Source: a virus. From it: a DNA stretch of 28,285 bases. Location of the stretch: the IMG/VR virus record IMGVR_UViG_3300033064_001296, positions 1 to 28,285 of that record; one strand, written 5' to 3'. How positions within the stretch are numbered: the stretch's first letter is position 1; every line of letters begins with the position of its first letter. A program made the position numbers and the translations under genes. The notes under the pieces were generated by a model. That model ran no database searches. It worked only from the letters and a program-made list of their open reading frames with translations, and was not told the origin of the DNA. This document shows, piece after piece, positions 6,123 through 12,367 of the stretch.

Positions 6123-7499
6123 ATGGAACAAAATACAGATGATATAGGCTTCCAGACCTTTGACCAGCTATTAAGAGAAGCTACCACTACAGTAGAGAGA
6201 GAACTGGCTATTGAAGACCGCGGCTGGATAATCCTGGGCGCAACTGGCGGCGTCATAACCCAGGCCGAGCGGATAACAAACGTACAGCTCTCCAGGATTT
6301 ATTCAGCGAAAGACCCACTGGGTAAGCAATCGATCAGGTTGTGGACTGATTATACATTTGGCCCGGGTATGTCATGGAGCGTAGAGGAAGAAAAAGAGAC
6401 GAAGCGTGTCCTTGAAGACTTCTGGTATAGTCGTGCTAATCAACCTATATTCGGCGCCCGAGGACAGAGGAAATGCAGCGATAAATCCTTGGTAGATGGC
6501 GAGATATTTTACGCGCTATTCCTGGGCAAAGAATCCACAATCAGGACAATAGACCCCCTTGAAATTACAGAGATTATCACCGACCCTGACGACATCGAAA
6601 AGCCCATGTATTATAAGCGCTCCTGGTCTGACACCCAGGGCAAAGTCAACGAGGCGTACTATCGGAGCTGGCTAAATATCAAGGATACAGGAGCCAAGGA
6701 TTCCAATGGGAATGATCACAAAAAGACTGAGGATGCCATAATCTATCACTTAGCATTGAATACTATCGAGCAGAGAGGCAACCCGTTGCTCCTGCCGGCC
6801 CTGGACTGGATTAAACAAGATCGCCGCTTCATTGCTTCTAGGGTAGCCATGATGCTTGCTCGGACCCGTTTTGCAAATAAGGTTTCTATTGAAGGTGGTG
6901 CTGCGGCTGTTGCTGCAGTCAAAGCAGCCTTTGATGATAAGACTCCTGAGGCAGCCTCGACATTGGTAATGAATAAGGCAGTTAACTCAGAACCTATTGA
7001 ACCGCCTCAGGATGCCAAAAACGCCTATGATGACCACAGGATGCTTAAACTTCAGGTGTGCTCAGCAGTAGGTATCCCTGAGCAGTACTTTGGGGATATA
7101 GCCACCGGGAACCTTGCCACAGCTAAGACGGTTGAGCTCCCCATGTTAAAGATGTTCCAGAGTCATCAGGCGGTTTGGAGTGATGCTTTCCAAGATATGT
7201 TCGAGCTGGTATTTGAGTATAATGACATTCCAAAAGACGCGTGGTATGTAGACAAGGACTTCCCCGCCATAGCTCCTGATGATGTGTTTCAGGCAGCCCA
7301 AGCAATAGTGCAGATAGTTACTGCCTTCCCTGATTTCCAAACATCCCCGGATGTTCAACAGCAAGCCCTTATGACTATCGGAATCAACGACCCAGCCCAG
7401 GTGATAGAGGAGCTGACAAAGGAAGCTAAAGGAGATGTGAATGTGAAACTGGTCAAGGCGCTGAGAGAATTCAAGAGGTTCGTGGAGGCGAAAGGATGA
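6123..7499 (+). CDS. Portal protein
   Basis: 458 residues. Features typical of SPP1/HK97-type portals: an N-terminal region leading to LSRIYSAKDPLGKQSIRLW and FGPGMSW, the wing segment DGEIFYALFLG with RTIDPLEI, the PALDWIKQDRRFIASRVAMM stretch, and the C-terminal SAVGIPEQYFGDIATGNLAT with ELPMLKMFQSHQAVW. The dodecameric portal forms the DNA channel at one vertex and binds TerL and the connector. The order TerL, portal, MuF-type protein agrees, though an accessory island separates portal from MuF here. The stop overlaps the next ATG. Confidence 0.93.
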   Translation: MEQNTDDIGFQTFDQLLREATTTVERELAIEDRGWIILGATGGVITQAERITNVQLSRIYSAKDPLGKQSIRLWTDYTFGPGMSWSVEEEKETKRVLEDFWYSRANQPIFGARGQRKCSDKSLVDGEIFYALFLGKESTIRTIDPLEITEIITDPDDIEKPMYYKRSWSDTQGKVNEAYYRSWLNIKDTGAKDSNGNDHKKTEDAIIYHLALNTIEQRGNPLLLPALDWIKQDRRFIASRVAMMLARTRFANKVSIEGGAAAVAAVKAAFDDKTPEAASTLVMNKAVNSEPIEPPQDAKNAYDDHRMLKLQVCSAVGIPEQYFGDIATGNLATAKTVELPMLKMFQSHQAVWSDAFQDMFELVFEYNDIPKDAWYVDKDFPAIAPDDVFQAAQAIVQIVTAFPDFQTSPDVQQQALMTIGINDPAQVIEELTKEAKGDVNVKLVKALREFKRFVEAKG

Positions 7500-7639
7500 A
7501 CGGTAGAATATCCAAAAAGATTCGCCGAGCAACTAGGCGCAATTGGAGAGAATACCTGAAAGAGATTAAGGGACTCCCCTTTGTTAATCGCTGGGGAATA
7601 GCTTGGTGGATTGTTTTTGGCGATAAAAGGAAAGTGTGA
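7496..7639 (+). CDS. Small basic Trp-rich protein
   Basis: 47 residues in an ATGA overlap with the portal gene; TGGAGG at 7483-7488 serves as SD. The N-terminal half is very basic (RISKKIRRATRRNWREYL), followed by EIKGLPFVNRWGIAWWIVFG. I recall comparable short proteins after portal genes in other phages, with a basic start and a WREY/LPF core, but know no function. Could be membrane- or nucleic-acid-associated. Too short for most gene finders. Confidence 0.65.
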   Translation: MNGRISKKIRRATRRNWREYLKEIKGLPFVNRWGIAWWIVFGDKRKV

Positions 7640-7645
7640 GATAAG

Positions 7646-7933
7646 ATGAGCTATAAGGACAAAGACCTACAACGCACCACTACCAGGGAAAGGGTCAAGA
7701 GGCATAGAGCAAAGCAAAAAGGCGTTACAGGCGTTACCTGCTCTATTGTTCCAATAGGTGAGCCAGGTGACGAAAGCTTGTATGGATGCCCACCACAGGA
7801 TGGGGGCGAGGTATTACGGAGAGTTGTTGCACAGAAATTAAAGGAGGCTAATTGCCCTACCTGTGGTGGCAATGGCTTTATAGAGTATGAACATGGATTG
7901 ATAAGGATGCCTTGTAAGGAGTGCAGGAAATGA
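7646..7933 (+). CDS. Zinc-binding small protein with basic N-terminus
   Basis: 95 residues. The first 27 are basic (TTTRERVKRHRAKQKG), a linker follows, and the C-terminus has CPTCGGNG (70-77) and CKEC (90-93), a half DnaJ-type zinc finger. The SD is weak. The stop overlaps the next start. The pattern suggests a DNA- or RNA-binding adaptor; function unknown. Start of the accessory island between portal and MuF genes. Confidence 0.7.
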   Translation: MSYKDKDLQRTTTRERVKRHRAKQKGVTGVTCSIVPIGEPGDESLYGCPPQDGGEVLRRVVAQKLKEANCPTCGGNGFIEYEHGLIRMPCKECRK

Positions 7934-8352
7934 GTAGACAGGAAGAGATAAGGGAGATGGTTTGCTCAAAATGTGGTTGCCCAATAGAAGGGCTTGGTTC
8001 ATTGTTGGCGAAGGTTGTAAATGGGAAACTAATACACACCAAATGTCCAGTTGAGACAGCCCACTCTAGACAGGAAGAGATAAGGGAAGGGATACAAGCA
8101 ATTATAGACGGGTATGATTCCACACTACCAATCGATGAGCCATGCCCACATTGTGTAGTAGTTGACCAAATCCTCACCTATCTCGACTCCCGAGATGTAG
8201 TGATAAAGGTGGATGGGGAGTTGCCTCGACACCTAAAGGCGATGTGGTGTCACAGTTCTAAGGATATGAGATTTGAGGAATTTGCGTTTGAGGATTCACT
8301 TAGGAAGGCTGGCCTTGTAGCAACTGAGTCATTGATAGGGAAGGTTAGTTAG
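7930..8352 (+). CDS. Hypothetical Cys-rich protein with internal duplication
   Basis: 140 residues from the ATG at 7930 (AAGGAG at 7916-7921; a GTG three codons earlier is less likely). It begins SRQEEIREMVCSKCGCPIEG, and SRQEEIREG recurs at about residue 47. Cys pairs CSKC (about 12-15), a later HTKCP and PCPHC suggest zinc binding. The second SRQEEIREGIQAIIDGYD reads like the natural N-terminus of a protein of this type, so the first 45 residues may be an added zinc module. The rest is mixed helix and strand with no recognised motif. Confidence 0.75.
   Translation: MSRQEEIREMVCSKCGCPIEGLGSLLAKVVNGKLIHTKCPVETAHSRQEEIREGIQAIIDGYDSTLPIDEPCPHCVVVDQILTYLDSRDVVIKVDGELPRHLKAMWCHSSKDMRFEEFAFEDSLRKAGLVATESLIGKVS
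7935..8087 (+). repeat. 21-bp direct repeat within the 7930 gene
   Basis: Bases 7935-7955 (tagacaggaagagataaggg plus a) recur exactly at 8067-8087. The offset is 132 bp, 44 codons, so the frame is kept and SRQEEIRE is repeated. Confidence 0.9.
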
Positions 8353-8360
8353 TTTGTATA

Positions 8361-8406
8361 CATCGTATCCAGGGATGTTTACCAAGAGGTATACTTTGGA
8401 TACATG
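8361..8406. promoter_or_regulatory. Inverted repeat in the only gap of the accessory island
   Basis: CATCGTATCCA at 8361-8371 pairs with TGGATACATG at 8397-8406: ten base pairs with one bulged C and a 25-base loop. TATACT at 8390-8395 in the loop could be a -10. It lies 11 bases before a start codon that has no clear SD, so it could be an operator or an RNA element controlling translation. No U-tract, so it is not a standard terminator. Confidence 0.45.
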
Positions 8407-8417
8407 TTTAGAAAGCC

Positions 8418-8606
8418 ATGAAAGAGCTTGATGATCTAATAGCAGTCCTCGAGGCCGACATACCGGCTAACCCATTGTCTCCAAGGAATATCCGACTGGC
8501 TAATTCCCTGGAGCGTGACCTTCAAAAGTATTTCGATAAACTCGAGAGGTCAATGCCGATGGGAAAGCTAGGGCAGATTTATAATAAGTATGTTGAGGAG
8601 GAGTAA
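8418..8606 (+). CDS. Hypothetical small helical protein
   Basis: 62 residues, helical and charged (MKELDDLIAVLEADIP, then RLANSLERDLQKYFDKLE) with the end MGKLGQIYNKYVEEE. SD is weak (AGAAAG), and an inverted repeat lies directly upstream. Its 3' end carries GAGGAGGAG, the SD of the next small ORF. No family recognised. Confidence 0.7.
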   Translation: MKELDDLIAVLEADIPANPLSPRNIRLANSLERDLQKYFDKLERSMPMGKLGQIYNKYVEEE

Positions 8607-8609
8607 TCA

Positions 8610-8702
8610 ATGTGCAGTTGCGAGAAACGCGGTAGGCCAACTATGTGTGGGGATCGGTACTGTGAGACCTGTATTCTGGACGCCGAGGATGAAAAGGAAT
8701 AG
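8610..8702 (+). CDS. 30-residue Cys-rich miniprotein
   Basis: ATG at 8610 preceded by a very strong GAGGAGGAG at 8595-8603; stop TAG at 8700-8702, three bases before the next ATG. Cys at residues 2, 4, 13, 18 and 21 (MCSCEKRG, then MCGDRYCETC) could bind one zinc. The strong SD and tight packing support translation despite the length. Unknown role. Confidence 0.6.
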   Translation: MCSCEKRGRPTMCGDRYCETCILDAEDEKE

Positions 8703-8704
8703 AA

Positions 8705-8929
8705 ATGATAGTTAAAATATGGTTTCAAAAAAGCAATCAGCCAGTAACATTCAAGGATGCTGATGCAACTTATCAAAAGGGTGACTTATTCTGTGTGGGT
8801 TATTGGGATGAAGCAGACGGCAAACAACACGCTAAGAAGTATCCTATTGTGAGTTTATTTATGGTTGATGAATCTGATTTTCCTTCCAGTCAACCGACAA
8901 GTGGTGAGTTGCACAAGGAGGAGAAATGA
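8705..8929 (+). CDS. Hypothetical small protein
   Basis: 74 residues: an N-terminal beta-type domain (MIVKIWFQKSNQPVTFKDAD, then GDLFCVGYWDEADGK) and a Ser/Thr/Glu-rich tail ending HKEEK. AAAGGAAT upstream is a modest SD. The last four bases overlap the next start and its 3' end contains that gene's SD. No family recognised. Confidence 0.7.
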   Translation: MIVKIWFQKSNQPVTFKDADATYQKGDLFCVGYWDEADGKQHAKKYPIVSLFMVDESDFPSSQPTSGELHKEEK

Positions 8930-9129
8930 CAGCGTGGTTGTTTATAATGTTACTAGTATGTGCTGGGATGTGGAACATCACTGATGGTTGGTTCAGTTTA
9001 TCGCTATACATTAAGAACAAAGACCAGACTTGGTATAAAGACCACTACATCAGGGTTATCAGGATATTGGTCGGTATTCTACTTCTGTATCTTGCTGGCG
9101 TATTCGGTAAATATATGATAGGAGATTAA
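8926..9129 (+). CDS. Small two-helix membrane protein
   Basis: 67 residues with AAGGAGGAG directly upstream and an ATGA overlap with the previous gene. Hydrophobic segments at about 2-17 (TAWLFIMLLVCAGMW) and 43-62 (RVIRILVGILLLYLAGVFGK) are likely transmembrane helices joined by a 25-residue polar loop. The topology would allow a holin or a superinfection-exclusion protein, but no endolysin is nearby and nothing more specific can be said. Confidence 0.75.
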   Translation: MTAWLFIMLLVCAGMWNITDGWFSLSLYIKNKDQTWYKDHYIRVIRILVGILLLYLAGVFGKYMIGD

Positions 9130-9438
9130 ATGACACAGAAAGAGTTTTTTGGGTTACTCACCAGAAAGCATGGACACGTTGAGCCGCTTCACGAAACAAC
9201 TGCTGTACTATCCTACGAAGTTGGTAGGATGATGGAGCAAGCTATGTATATGAAGTGGCAATCAGCTGACACAAACCTGTGCCTAGCACGTAAGGGTTTC
9301 TTCCAGTCTGAGCTTATGGATGCTATAGCACAATGCGTTTTGCTTTGTGAGTCTGTGGGCGTAGACTTTGAAGAGTGGAAAGAGCTTGGTATGAAAAAGG
9401 CGGTAGAACGCTTTATAGGTAAGGAGGTTAAAGGGTAG
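9130..9438 (+). CDS. Possible MazG-like nucleotide pyrophosphohydrolase
   Basis: 102 residues, entirely helical by inspection. HETTAVLSYEVGRMMEQAMY (21-40) and FFQSELMDAIAQCVLLCESV (57-76) resemble the E-x-x-E and E-x-x-D metal-binding helices of the all-alpha MazG/NTP-PPase fold, with E30, E36, E61 and D64 as candidate ligands. Such enzymes hydrolyse NTPs or (p)ppGpp-related nucleotides and occur in many phages. The match is from pattern only, and the spacing is not perfect. It starts directly at the stop of the membrane protein gene; GATAGGAGAT is the SD. Confidence 0.6.
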   Translation: MTQKEFFGLLTRKHGHVEPLHETTAVLSYEVGRMMEQAMYMKWQSADTNLCLARKGFFQSELMDAIAQCVLLCESVGVDFEEWKELGMKKAVERFIGKEVKG

Positions 9439-9456
9439 CTTCACAGCTACTGGCTA

Positions 9457-10269
9457 ATGGAAATTGTAACGAAGGACATTCCGTATACTCGAGCTAATTC
9501 GGAGTTCCGTATCTATTTTCTGGGGGATATACATGCTGGTACAATACACTGTAGCGAGGAAAAGATAAAAGCTAAAGTTGCCGAGATAGGGAAGCTCAAG
9601 AATACCTTTTGGGTTGGCATGGGCGACTATGCTGAGTTCATTACTGCCAGTGACCCCCGCTGGGATCCAAGCCAGAAGGCTATACCTTCATGGGTAGAAC
9701 AGGATAACATAGCGGAGTGTCAGCGTAAGTGGGTAGTCGACCTCTTTAAGCCTATTAAGAATAAGTGCATTGGGCTTCTCTACGGCAACCATGAAGATTC
9801 TATCAGGATACACAGCCACATCAATGTCCAAAAGAATATCTGTGACGACCTTGGCGTTCCTAATTTGGGATACACAGCCTATGTTCGCCTGAGATTCTTG
9901 CGGGACAATAGCAACGAAGCCCATATAGTAAAGGGGGTAGTGACACATGGCGCTGGGGGTGCTATAACCCCTGGTGCTAAAATGATAAGACTGGAACGGT
10001 TTATGAACGCCTTTAATGCGCGGTGGTATGCTCATGCTCATATACATGATATGCTGGAACGGAACCGACCTTATATTGACTGCGACCCGATAGGAACAAA
10101 GATAATTCAACAGGTTCAAGTTGGGGTGACTACAGGGTGTTGGTTCAAGACTTATGGGCAAGGCGTCTATGCTTCGTATGGTGAGAAGAAGAATTACCCT
10201 GCTGTTTCAATCGGCTGCCCATACATTGTAGTTGATCCTTCTACTAATGATATTAAGGCTATGCTTTAA
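9457..10269 (+). CDS. Calcineurin-like metallophosphoesterase
   Basis: 270 residues with the ordered motifs of the metallophosphoesterase fold: FLGDIHAG (D24, H26), GMGDYAE (D57), YGNHED (N111, H112), VTHGAGG (H164) and YAHAHIHD (H193, H195, H197). All dinuclear metal ligands appear present. It hydrolyses phosphoesters, but substrate is unknown: related phage enzymes act on nucleotides or DNA ends. It sits between portal and the MuF-type gene, outside any replication module. The ATG at 9457 has no SD; an in-frame stop at 9436-9438 leaves no earlier start. About average length for phage members. Confidence 0.88.
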   Translation: MEIVTKDIPYTRANSEFRIYFLGDIHAGTIHCSEEKIKAKVAEIGKLKNTFWVGMGDYAEFITASDPRWDPSQKAIPSWVEQDNIAECQRKWVVDLFKPIKNKCIGLLYGNHEDSIRIHSHINVQKNICDDLGVPNLGYTAYVRLRFLRDNSNEAHIVKGVVTHGAGGAITPGAKMIRLERFMNAFNARWYAHAHIHDMLERNRPYIDCDPIGTKIIQQVQVGVTTGCWFKTYGQGVYASYGEKKNYPAVSIGCPYIVVDPSTNDIKAML

Positions 10270-10284
10270 CGTAAAGGACTTATT

Positions 10285-11532
10285 ATGCCATTAAATTCTG
10301 ACCTTGAGAATACCCTAGAGCCCATAGTGAGAGTTCTTTCGGCCTCACTCACGACTACTGTTGAAGGGGACCTGGTACAAGCCTATATTCAAGGTGACCG
10401 AGAGTTAGTTACCTGGGGAATCACCAAAGGCGGCTTCCCGATTGCCTATGAAGGACCACCAATGGAAAAGGCAATAAGTTTCGCTAAAAAACACGGCGCC
10501 AAATTAGTGACTCAAGTAGATGATGAGACTAAGCGCCGCCTAGCTCAAACAGTAGGTGATGCTATAAAGAACAAGCGAGGAATCCCCGGCCTAGCCAGAG
10601 ACATTCGGGGGACCTTCGATAACATGGGCAAATACCGTTCCCAGTTGATTGCCCGGACAGAAACCGCCAGCGCACTCTCTCAGGCATCACTTGATAGAAT
10701 GGAAGCGATGGGAGTAGACGGTAAGGAATGGGTGACTGTTGGTGATGACAGGGTAAGCCCGGAGTGCCAGGGAAACGAGGCAGAGGGAATTATACCAGTC
10801 GATCAGCAATTCAGTAGTGGAGTTATGGCACCGCCTCAGCATCCAGCCTGTAGGTGCGCTGTAGCGCCTGGGATATTGCCTGTTACCAAAGCTCCGCCAA
10901 AAGCACCTAGTGCCGAACCGGAAATTAGTGGGCGATCGGCAAATCAACATTCTCCTAAAGATGTGTTTGGTAAAAATGCCGATGAACTAAGTGTTTATGG
11001 AGACCTCAAGGATAGTCCTGAATATGCTAAGATGGGAAACCAACTATCAAGGCACATATCAAAGACAACTGGTAATAAAGTTTCCAGTGAGGAAGCCGCT
11101 AAGATGGCGCGTAATGTTCACCAATATCAAGGGCGTCAAGATATCTATACTAAAGTACGCTCCGGCAAGTTACCTGATGTCTCCAAAAACATTGAGAACT
11201 ACCTAAAATATGGTGAAAAGTACGATGGTAAGATATACAGGGGGATGACTTTTAGTGATGATGTATTTGTGAATAAATTAAAAGTCGGAAGTAACATGGA
11301 TATGAAAGGGCTTAGTTCTTGGACAACCGATAAAAAATACGCAGGAAATTTTGCAAGTCGGTTAAAGAATAAAGTTACAGTAGAATTAGAAAAAGGCAAC
11401 GGTGTTAGTATAACTCATTTATCTCGTAGTCCATTAGAAAAAGAGGTGCTTCTCTCAGGGACGAGGAACCTTAAAATAACATCAGTAACACAGAAGGGGG
11501 ATAGTTTCTATGTTAAAGTTAAAGAAATCTAA
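10285..11532 (+). CDS. MuF-type head protein fused to a putative ADP-ribosyltransferase
   Basis: 415 residues. Residues 1-195 are a MuF-like minor head domain: KYRSQLIARTETASALSQAS (116-135), TVGDDRVSPECQGNEAEG (151-168) and MAPPQHPACRCAVAP (181-195). A Pro/Ala linker leads to residues about 215-415, which look like an ART toxin fold: IYRG (R319), LSSWTTDKKYAGNF (343-356; STS-like motif) and LEKEVLLSG (E385-x-E387), the R-S-E signature order. MuF proteins are packed in the capsid, so the ART may be injected with DNA and modify a host protein. The ART part is visibly more AT-rich than the head domain. AAAGGA precedes the ATG. Confidence 0.88.
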   Translation: MPLNSDLENTLEPIVRVLSASLTTTVEGDLVQAYIQGDRELVTWGITKGGFPIAYEGPPMEKAISFAKKHGAKLVTQVDDETKRRLAQTVGDAIKNKRGIPGLARDIRGTFDNMGKYRSQLIARTETASALSQASLDRMEAMGVDGKEWVTVGDDRVSPECQGNEAEGIIPVDQQFSSGVMAPPQHPACRCAVAPGILPVTKAPPKAPSAEPEISGRSANQHSPKDVFGKNADELSVYGDLKDSPEYAKMGNQLSRHISKTTGNKVSSEEAAKMARNVHQYQGRQDIYTKVRSGKLPDVSKNIENYLKYGEKYDGKIYRGMTFSDDVFVNKLKVGSNMDMKGLSSWTTDKKYAGNFASRLKNKVTVELEKGNGVSITHLSRSPLEKEVLLSGTRNLKITSVTQKGDSFYVKVKEI

Positions 11533-11605
11533 CCTAGAGGACAAATGGAAGTTTGACCAGCACTTAATAATAGTGACCGAAGAGAAGGAAGATAGTAAAA
11601 AATAG
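11510..11605 (+). CDS. Possible 31-residue protein overlapping the ART end
   Basis: ATG at 11510 lies nine bases after AAGGGGGA (11493-11500) and overlaps the last 23 bases of the MuF-ART gene in another frame; the stop is TAG at 11603-11605. The product is charged (MLKLKKSNLEDKWKFDQHLI) with an acidic-then-basic tail. The SD is better than average here, but the ORF is short and no relative is known to me. Confidence 0.45.
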   Translation: MLKLKKSNLEDKWKFDQHLIIVTEEKEDSKK

Positions 11606-11657
11606 CCCTAGCACCGGCAAGGTTAAGCCAGCGAGGTTGAAATAAAAGGGAGAGGAT

Positions 11658-11855
11658 ATGAATAACGAGAACTCTGAATGGATTCTGCATGAATGCAAGA
11701 ATTGTGGTGCAAAATGGCAAAAGTGTATGCTTTTAGTAGGAGGTCCATGGATAACGATCCCAACCTACATGGGCTCCGATACTTCCTCATGTCCTGATTG
11801 CTTGTCCCAAAATACCATCATGTTTTCAAATAGGGAAAAGGTTAATCCAAAGTGA
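11658..11855 (+). CDS. Small zinc-ribbon protein
   Basis: 65 residues with GGGAGAGG upstream. CKNCGAKW (13-20) and CPDC (about 45-48) form a four-Cys zinc ribbon with a hydrophobic loop GGPWITIPTYMG between the pairs. The stop overlaps a GTG start. Another member of the series of Zn-ribbon small proteins in this window; no specific function. Confidence 0.75.
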   Translation: MNNENSEWILHECKNCGAKWQKCMLLVGGPWITIPTYMGSDTSSCPDCLSQNTIMFSNREKVNPK

Positions 11856-12025
11856 GTGAAAGGCTTGACATTATGGATACAAAGGTGCTAGAATTGCATC
11901 GTTATGTTCAGGCTATTCCGTGGAAAGAATTCATTGACCACGGATGGGTCAAAATTAAGATTACAGATGGCAAGCCCACATTGACAATCCTTGAGAGAAG
12001 TGATAGAGTGAATAGTGGCCGGTAG
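11852..12025 (+). CDS. Hypothetical small protein with GTG start
   Basis: 57 codons from a GTG in a GTGA overlap with the zinc-ribbon gene, ending at TAG 12023-12025. The product (MDTKVLELHRYVQAIPWKEF, then IDHGWVKIKITDGKPTLTIL) looks like a real folded small protein: helix, then strands. Its last ten bases overlap the first helix strand of the structured RNA region at 12016. SD is poor, so coupling to the upstream gene is likely. No family recognised. Confidence 0.6.
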   Translation: MSERLDIMDTKVLELHRYVQAIPWKEFIDHGWVKIKITDGKPTLTILERSDRVNSGR

Positions 12026-12220
12026 TATAATAAGGGTTTAATACGGGCGTAGTGCCAAAAGCAGGAATCCCCGTCCTGCCCGGCCAACTTAATAATAGAA
12101 TAGCTTGCTCGGTGGCCAGAGCTGTTTCAGCGGTTGCCACTGGGACAAGGCCAGCCACCCGTAAAGTGGGCCAAGGGATATAGAGAATGAGTAGTGCGTT
12201 ACCCCTACTACTGGCTGGCA
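12016..12220 (+). ncRNA. Structured non-coding region with two tRNA-acceptor-like helices
   Basis: After the stop at 12025 there is no credible gene until 12368. Two long-range helices bracket tRNA-sized segments: TGGCCGG (12016-12022) with CCGGCCA (12080-12086), 71 bases, and GCCAGCCA (12150-12157) with TGGCTGGC (12212-12219), 70 bases. The first also has a D-arm-like hairpin, GTAT (12025-12028) with ATAC (12041-12044), and CAGGA with TCCTG just before the closing strand. Neither yields a normal anticodon arm and T loop. Near-identical spacers (TTAATAATAGAATA and TTTAACAATAGAATA) follow the first segment and precede the tRNA. TATAAT at 12026-12031 could start a transcript. Confidence 0.4.
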
Positions 12221-12236
12221 TTTAACAATAGAATAT

Positions 12237-12311
12237 CGCGGGTAGGACAAACAGTAAGTCGCTGGCCTCATACGCCAGAGAAACAGAGTGCAACTCTCTG
12301 ACCCGCTACCA
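12237..12311 (+). tRNA. tRNA with CAT anticodon (Met or Ile2), unusual elbow
   Basis: 75 bases fold as a tRNA: acceptor CGCGGGT (12237-12243) with ACCCGCT (12301-12307), six pairs plus a C-T mismatch at 1-72; D arm GAC/GTC; anticodon stem CTGGC/GCCAG with loop CTCATAC, anticodon CAT; variable loop AGAAA; T stem CAGAG/CTCTG with loop TGCAACT; discriminator A; encoded CCA at 12309-12311. The 1-72 mismatch recalls initiator tRNA, but the anticodon stem lacks the three G:C pairs. Position 8 is A, the D loop lacks GG and T-loop position 55 is G, so the elbow is abnormal. Possibly functional, possibly decaying. Confidence 0.75.
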
Positions 12312-12322
12312 AAACGGATGAG

Positions 12323-12354
12323 AACCGTAGGCTTTTATAGTCTGCGGTTTTTTT
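12323..12354 (+). terminator. Rho-independent terminator after the tRNA
   Basis: AACCGTAG (12323-12330) pairs with CTGCGGTT (12342-12349) through eight pairs including one G-T, with an 11-base loop, and is followed by a run of seven T overlapping the stem end (12348-12354). This is a textbook intrinsic terminator placed 12 bases after the tRNA CCA end and 14 bases before the HNH gene. Confidence 0.85.
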
Positions 12355-12367
12355 GTTTATAGATATT

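Noticed and set aside
12016-12086. Calling this segment a tRNA gene
   Set aside because: The acceptor and D arm fit, but the anticodon arm is about six bases too short and the T-like loop ATCCCCG lacks the conserved bases.
12150-12220. Calling this segment a tRNA gene on either strand
   Set aside because: Closing helix is perfect and the minus strand gives a D-arm-like hairpin, but no anticodon stem or T loop can be formed.
11961-12271. Minus-strand ORFs across the structured region
   Set aside because: No SD or recognisable sequence; open frame is explained by the G/C-rich helices.
12353-12367. TTG start for the HNH gene
   Set aside because: It lies in the T-tract of the terminator and has no SD; ATG at 12368 is preferred.
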